DNA of 34,545 nt from Prorocentrum cordatum. Taxonomy: Eukaryota > Sar > Dinophyceae > Prorocentrales > Prorocentraceae. Positions 30,270-34,545 of the stretch are shown here, piece by piece (the stretch's first letter is position 1; each line of letters opens with the position of its first letter). A program made the position numbers and the translations under genes. The notes beneath the pieces are model-generated. The model made no database searches. It was not told the origin of the DNA and saw nothing but the letters and a program-made list of their open reading frames with translations. Location of the stretch: contig CAUYUJ010004562.1 in NCBI GenBank assembly GCA_963575745.1, positions 2,501-37,045 of the forward strand. Reading direction: 5' to 3'.

Positions 30270-31795
30270 GATGATTCAAAGACGACCCAAGAGGGCCCCA
30301 AGCTGTCCCAAGAGCGCTCCAAGAGGCCTCCCGAGAGAGCCCAAGGGGCCAACATCGTCGATCTTACAAAAGGTTTTTGAAGGAGTTTGGGGTTCTCGCA
30401 TTTTCGGCTTCCCGACGCTCCAAGATGGCTCAAGAAGCTCCCAAGACCGCCTCAAGACAGCCCAAGACGCCTCCAGGGCCCCAAGACGGCCCGAGAGGGC
30501 TTCAAAATGGCCCAAGAAGCGTTCCGAGAAGCCCCGAGAAGCCTCCGGGAGGCCCCAAGAGGCGCCCAAGTCGCGCCAAAGAGGCCCCCAAGAGGCGCCG
30601 AAACCGCCTCCAAGAGGCCCCCGAGAGGCTCCCCACGACACCCCAACACGTACACAAGAGGCCTCAGACCCACAACCCAGACACGGTGGCGGGATCGGCC
30701 GAAGGCCACTTGGATCCGCCGCCCCCTGTTGCTTGCAAAAGAGGGGTGCCTGGCGTGCCAAATCCTATCGTTTTTGGATTTGGTTCTCGTTCCAAAAGAG
30801 CTCCCCCTGGGGCTTCGGCCCGTCCCGCCGGGGTCCCGGAAAGTGCCCAGACCCAGCTCTAAAGGATTTCTCCTGTCCAGACGGCTCCAAAACGGCCTCC
30901 AAGACGCCCAAGATGGCCTCCAAGACGGCTAAGATGGCCCCAAGATGCCTCCAAGACGGCCCAAGATGCACCCAAGGCGGCCTGAGATGGCCTCCAGATG
31001 GCCTAAGACGGTCCAAGAGGCCCCCAAGAGGCCTCCAAGACGGCCCAAAATGCCTCCAAGAGGTCCTCCAGGAGGGCCCGGAGAGGGCAAAATCATTGAT
31101 TCTCCTTAAGTTTTAGAAGGACTTTGGAGTTTGCGCCTTTTCGGCTTTCCGACGGCCCAAGACGGCCCAGGAGGCATCCAAGATCGCCCCAAAATCGCCC
31201 ACGAGGCATCCAAGGTGGCCCCATGACGGCCCAAGAGGCTCCCAAGATGCTCCCAAGAGGGCCCCAAGACCGCCCGAGAGGCCTCCAAGACGCCCAAGAT
31301 GGCCTCTAAGACGGCTAAGATGGCCCCAAGACGCCTCCAAGACGGCCCAAGATGCACCCAAGACGGCCTAAGATGGCCTCAAGATGGTCCAAGACGGCCC
31401 AAGAGACACCCAAGAGGCCTCCAAGACAGCCCAAGAGGCCTCCAAGAGGTCCTCCAGGAGGGCCCGAAGAGGGCAAAATCATTGATTCTCCATAGGTTGT
31501 TGAAGGATTTGCGCATTCCTTCTTTTCGGCCCCAAGAGGGCCCCAAAACGGCCCAAGAGGCCTCCAAGACGCCCAAGATGGCCTCTAAGAATCCCTGATA
31601 TGCCCCAAAAGGGCCCCAAGACGACCCAGACAGGCCCCCAAGACGGCTTCCGACAGCGTCAGACAAGCCAGGGACGCCCTAAGACGGCCAAAGAGGCCCC
31701 CAAGAAGCCCCCAAAGGCCCCCCAAAACCCTCCAAGAGGCCCCCAGGGAGCTCCCAAGAGGCCCCAAGAGTGCCCCAAGAGGCGCACAAGAGGCC
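30270..31795. repeat. GGCC/CTTGG family, block 5 (opposite orientation)
   Basis: CCAAGAGGCC, CTCCAAGACGGCC and AAGATGGCC words, as in block 1. Three units share AT-richer cores: AAGGTTTTTGAAGGAGTTTG (30368), AAGTTTTAGAAGGACTTTGG (31108) and AGGTTGTTGAAGGATTTGC (31494), each followed by TTTTCGGCTT or TTTTCGGCC. The cores correspond to the reverse complement of core sequences in blocks 2 and 4. Open frames in all phases (up to 301 codons) are not accepted as genes. Confidence 0.92.
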
Positions 31796-31796
31796 T

Positions 31797-32125
31797 CCTC
31801 CTCCTCCTCCTCCTCCTCCTCCTCCTCTCCTCTCATCTCCTCCTCCTCCTCCTCCCCTTCCTCCTTCCTCCTCCCTCCTACTTCTCCTCATCCTCCTCCC
31901 CTCCTTCCTCGTCATCCCTCCAGCTCCATCCTCCTCCTCCTCCCTCCTGCTCCTCATCCTCCTCCTCCTCCCTCCTCATCACTCCTCCCTCCTCCTCCTC
32001 CTCCCTCCCCTCCCCCTTCCCTCCTCCTCCCCAGCCCATCCCTCCTCCTACCTCCCTACTCCCTCATACCTCCTCCTCCTCTCCCTTTTTCCTCATCCTC
32101 CCCCCCTCCTCTTCATTGCTCCCCC
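31797..32125. repeat. (CTC)n satellite
   Basis: CTC/TCC with CAT and CCC interruptions. Frames read poly-Leu, poly-Pro and poly-Ser on the plus strand. Confidence 0.96.
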
Positions 32126-32550
32126 ACGCGTTCCCCGACAGTCTTTGCCAAAATAGACTCGGGGGCGAAGGGGGGAACAATAAGAAGGAGTTAGCTTGGT
32201 CCCAACGCTCGCCTGGCCCAGCTGTCGGCCACAGAGGCGCTTCCAGAAAGGCAGGGGGCGGCGGTGATTCGCCGTAGGCGTCTTCGATAACGCCAACGTC
32301 TCAATATGCGCTGATGATTCTTATCTGCCCCCGCATGATGTTTCCAGATGCACCAAGGCAGCGCCGAGACGCACCGACGCGACTCTGATGTATCCCATCA
32401 TGATAGAGAGGGGCCCCGCGGCAGGGAGCGAAGCCCTTACGGATAAATACGTAGCCCCTCCCTGTCTCACCCCGAGGCTGGTCGAAAGGGCGGGCCGGCC
32501 GTTTCGCCTGAGACTTCCTTACATTTTGGCAACCTGCAGATTAAAACATT
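32126..32550. other. Low-copy spacer without recognised genes
   Basis: Ordinary complexity, short open frames only. No tRNA fold, rRNA similarity or splice-leader-like sequence was recognised by eye. Confidence 0.4.
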
Positions 32551-32554
32551 AGCA

Positions 32555-32990
32555 ACCTGTTCACGGATGGAGGGAGGGCGGTTTTCAGAATGAGGCTCTC
32601 GCCGTAGCACCGCGCACATTCGCCTTAAACATTTGCAAGAATTCCACAGATTGAGGGCGGGTCGTTTTCACAATGTGGCTCTCGCCTTAGCGCACAGCAC
32701 ACTCGTCTTGAACATTTGCCAGAACTTCACGGACTGAGAGCGGGTCGTTTTCAAAATGTGGTTCTCCCCTTAGCGCCGCGCACATTCGTTCTAAACATTT
32801 GCAAGTGTGTCATGGATTCAGGGCGGGTCGGTTTCAAAATGTGGCTCTCGCCTTACCGTCGCACACACTCGTGTCAAACAATTGAAAACATGTCACGGAT
32901 TGAGGACGGTTCCTTGTCAAAATGTGGCTCTCGCCCTAGCACGGTGCACACTGGCGTTAAACATGTGCAAGAATTTCACAGGTTCCCAGG
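32555..32990. repeat. 83-bp minisatellite, five copies in exact register
   Basis: AATGTGGCTCTCGCC (variant AATGAGGCTCTCGCC in the first) starts at 32589, 32672, 32755, 32838 and 32921, exactly 83 bases apart each time, with AAACATTTGCAAGAATT and GGGCGGGTCGTTTTC between. No indels disturb the register. Confidence 0.96.
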
Positions 32991-33000
32991 GCCAGAGTGT

Positions 33001-33215
33001 CAGAAATGGCGTTCGAGTACAACCCAGGATTGTCAGGGCGCAACAGTTACGTTAAGTCGCGATGGTGAAGTCCCAGAAAGGGCGTGCTGGCACATCCAGG
33101 ATCGCCAAGACGCAACAGTCAGGTTGATTCGTGGAGTTGAAGTTCAAAGAACGGTGTTCTGACACGCTTCAGGATCTTCAAACGGTCGTCTCCCAACGGG
33201 GCACTTCCCTCAGGA
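33001..33215. repeat. 72-73-bp repeat, three copies
   Basis: CAGAAATGGCGTTCGAG (33001), CAGAAAGGGCGTGCTGG (33074) and CAAAGAACGGTGTTCTG (33145) head similar units with CCAGGAT and CGCAACAGT words. It directly follows the 83-bp array; the third copy is diverged. Confidence 0.8.
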
Positions 33216-33270
33216 AAAAGAATCCTTGTATGGGCATATCAAGAGGGAGTTTGGAGGGACTGCCACGTAG

Positions 33271-33874
33271 TTCCCATGTTGGGGGAGGGGCAAGGCTGCA
33301 GAAAGGCAAGACAGCGAGCGACGGTGGTGGCACATCGATGCGTGCATAGCTGGGGTGCTGACTCGTGCTGGAACGTTCTTCAAGTGTGCGCTGGGTGGTG
33401 AGGGACCAGGGGCGCGAGGACGGGGACTAGGGTCTGATCAACCTTCAATCTCGACAGAATCACGTAAGTGACCCCTAGGGCACCGAACCGATGCATGCTC
33501 GTTCAACGCAAATCACAGGAATTCTAGACACATGGGGCCACCCTCCGCCCGCACGGGTAGCCAGGATGCGCCGAAAACTCAACATGTCAGCAGGTCTTCC
33601 GACGCCATCATGTGCCCTGGTTCCTCCTCGTCATCATCCGCCGCCTCCTCATCCTCCATTCGTCGTCGTCGTACTCCTCCTCATCTTTTTCGTCCCCCTC
33701 TTCCTGCTGGCCCTTGGTACGCCCCCGCGCACGAGTTGTAGCGATGGGAGGATCCCGAACGCGTCCAGCATTGCCAACCTGAAAAGGTGCGCGGCTGGTG
33801 GCGGCAACCAGCGGCACCTCCGGGACGGGCACGAGACAGCTCCCGTCTTCCGTTGCAGAGCCTTCGAAAGCTAG
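33271..33874 (+). CDS. Candidate two-exon gene with a 55-nt intron
   Basis: After TAG at 33268-33270 the plus strand reads CWGRGKAAERQDSERRWWHI, DACIAGVLTRAGTFFKCALG and SDQPSISTES up to 33463. A strong donor GTAAGT starts at 33464, three bases before the frame would meet TGA. An acceptor AAATCACAG ends at 33518. Splicing keeps phase (C plus GA) and joins a frame open to TAG at 33872-33874 (ILDTWGHPPPARVARMRRKL, then a CTC/GTC-derived hydrophobic run FVVVVLLLIFFVPLFLLALG and SCSDGRIPNASSIANLKRCA). The hydrophobic run could act as a membrane helix but stems from low-complexity DNA. No start codon is seen in exon 1, so an upstream exon would be needed. No family recognised. Confidence 0.3.
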
Positions 33875-33968
33875 CTTTTGCGCCGCGCGCGAGCTTGCTT
33901 TCGTTTGCGTGAGTGGCTAAGCCAGCTTCCGCCACCGTAACCTACACACAAGCTGGGCAGCAAGTTGA

Positions 33969-34267
33969 TGCCGCAGCAGATACCGTCGACGGGATGAGAC
34001 AGAGGAAAGAAGAGAGGGCGGAGGTATGAATGAAGTTTCAGGTCAGGTGAAGTCAAACATTGGCATTCGTGAGGTATTCGGTATTCGTGGAACGAGCAGG
34101 AGAGACAACGCGCACGTGAGCAAGAAAGGGAAGAGCAAGAATCGGAAACTCCAGGGGATAATGAAACGACACGTCGAATACCGAACTGGCTTGAGGCAGA
34201 GGAGGAAGGTGAAATAGATGACACCGATGACATGCAACCGCGGATACGAAAGTCGGGGATCTGCTGA
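33969..34267 (+). pseudogene. Charged coding fragment with a frame change
   Basis: One plus-strand frame, open from 33969, reads RSRYRRRDETEERREGGG, MNEVSGQVKSNIGIREVFG and on to TAG/TGA near 34217. Another frame, open from 34073 to TGA 34265-34267, reads YSWNEQERQRAREQEREEQE, TRRIPNWLEAEEEGEIDDTD and DMQPRIRKSGIC. The second looks strongly protein-like: an Arg/Glu coiled-coil-like stretch, then acidic. The change point lies in the duplicated GTATTCGGTATTCG (34073-34087), where a slip is easy. The opposite strand is open for 120 codons (34233-33871) but its Ser/Cys-rich product mirrors the Glu/Arg codons. Family unknown. Confidence 0.4.
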
Positions 34268-34274
34268 CCCGGGT

Positions 34275-34450
34275 CAATCCAGACCCGGGTCAGTCAGGCA
34301 TTGCAAAATCCTGCAAAATCCTGCGAGATCCTGCACCCAAACCGGGGTCAACGCGACGACTCCTGCAAGATCCTGCAGGATCCTGCGCACAAGCCCGGGT
34401 CAATGCGACCCTGGCCCTGCAGGATCCTGCAAGATCGTGCGCTCTGGCCG
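34275..34450. repeat. 10-bp TGCAAGATCC array with palindromes
   Basis: TGCAAAATCC, TGCAAGATCC and TGCAGGATCC decamers repeat in short runs (34306-34333, 34364-34385, 34418-34440), alternating with GACCCGGGTCA and GGGTCAATGCGACC. TGCAGGATCCTGCA (34419-34432) and GACCCGGGTC are perfect palindromes. Confidence 0.85.
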
Positions 34451-34545
34451 ACCCCGTTTGCATTGACCCCCGTCTCAGGGCTCTCGAAGAGCGAAGGGGG
34501 GGGCGCCGAGGCTGCCCGGGGGGGGCCTGCGGGGCTCCAGCGCCC
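34451..34545. other. GC-rich right edge, nothing identified
   Basis: G-run-rich sequence to the window end; too short to assign. Confidence 0.5.

Noticed and set aside
32126-32550. Possible RNA gene in the spacer
   Set aside because: No cloverleaf, A/B box pair or rRNA-like segment could be found by eye.

Overview
This window looks like nuclear DNA from a large, repeat-choked, GC-rich protist genome. A dinoflagellate (Prorocentrum-like) is my leading guess; that is inference, not proof. The reasons are: no bacterial operon layout; spliceosomal-type GT...AG candidates with pyrimidine tracts; hundreds of bases of CAT, GTC, CTC, GAG, CAA, TA and ACAT microsatellite; several families of 10-83 bp minisatellites; and only short islands of protein-like sequence. 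One decayed gene (27721-28866, minus) has Cys-x-Cys-Gly and Trp-Cys-Lys motifs that remind me of dinoflagellate hypothetical proteins. I saw no rRNA, tRNA, CRISPR array, spliced-leader relic or telomere repeat.

Layout. 0-0.3 kb: end of a frameshifted gene fragment. 0.3-0.7 kb: first block of a dispersed 'GGCC/CTTGG' repeat family. 1.24-2.07 kb: a TA-bounded cassette with inverted ends and a near-perfect internal hairpin. 2.1-2.35 kb: a structured 41-nt element and a small ORF. 2.5-4.34 kb: CAT repeats, then a 77-bp minisatellite of about 15-16 copies. 4.46-4.75 kb: a possible two-exon fragment. 4.86-6.3 kb: GGCC family as a 780-bp tandem duplication. 6.36-8.46 kb: ACAT/ATGC/ACGT, GAG, CT and GT-rich satellites. 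8.5-8.73 kb: 14-bp array. 8.74-11.72 kb: a higher-order repeat. 11.95-14.8 kb: CTC/CAT runs, 75-bp and 14-bp arrays. 14.82-16.23 kb: GGCC family in 370-390-bp units.

16.33-17.27 kb is the best gene island: a plus-strand partial gene with a 55-nt intron converges on a minus-strand acidic exon. 17.3-19.2 kb is satellite. 19.2-22.73 kb is a large foldback: two inverted arms, each built of short tandem repeats, around a loop of three 720-800-bp direct repeats. A GTC tract of about 175 units and a small inverted-repeat element follow (22.74-23.89 kb), then CAA/CAT repeats and weak coding signals (24.0-25.03 kb), another minisatellite (25.1-25.47 kb) and GGCC family (25.6-26.3 kb). 26.38-27.0 kb holds the third 14-bp array and an ORF. 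27.72-28.87 kb is the clear pseudogene. 28.93-32.1 kb: GAG run, 42-bp minisatellite of about 20 copies, GGCC family on the opposite strand, CTC run. 32.55-33.2 kb: 83-bp and 72-bp arrays. 33.27-34.27 kb: two more plus-strand coding candidates. 34.27-34.45 kb: a palindrome-rich 10-bp array.

No complete, confidently intact gene is present and no pathway can be assigned. Most long open frames are by-products of triplet repeats or of repeats without stops. The biological story is genome architecture: nested tandem repeats, inverted-repeat elements and gene decay.
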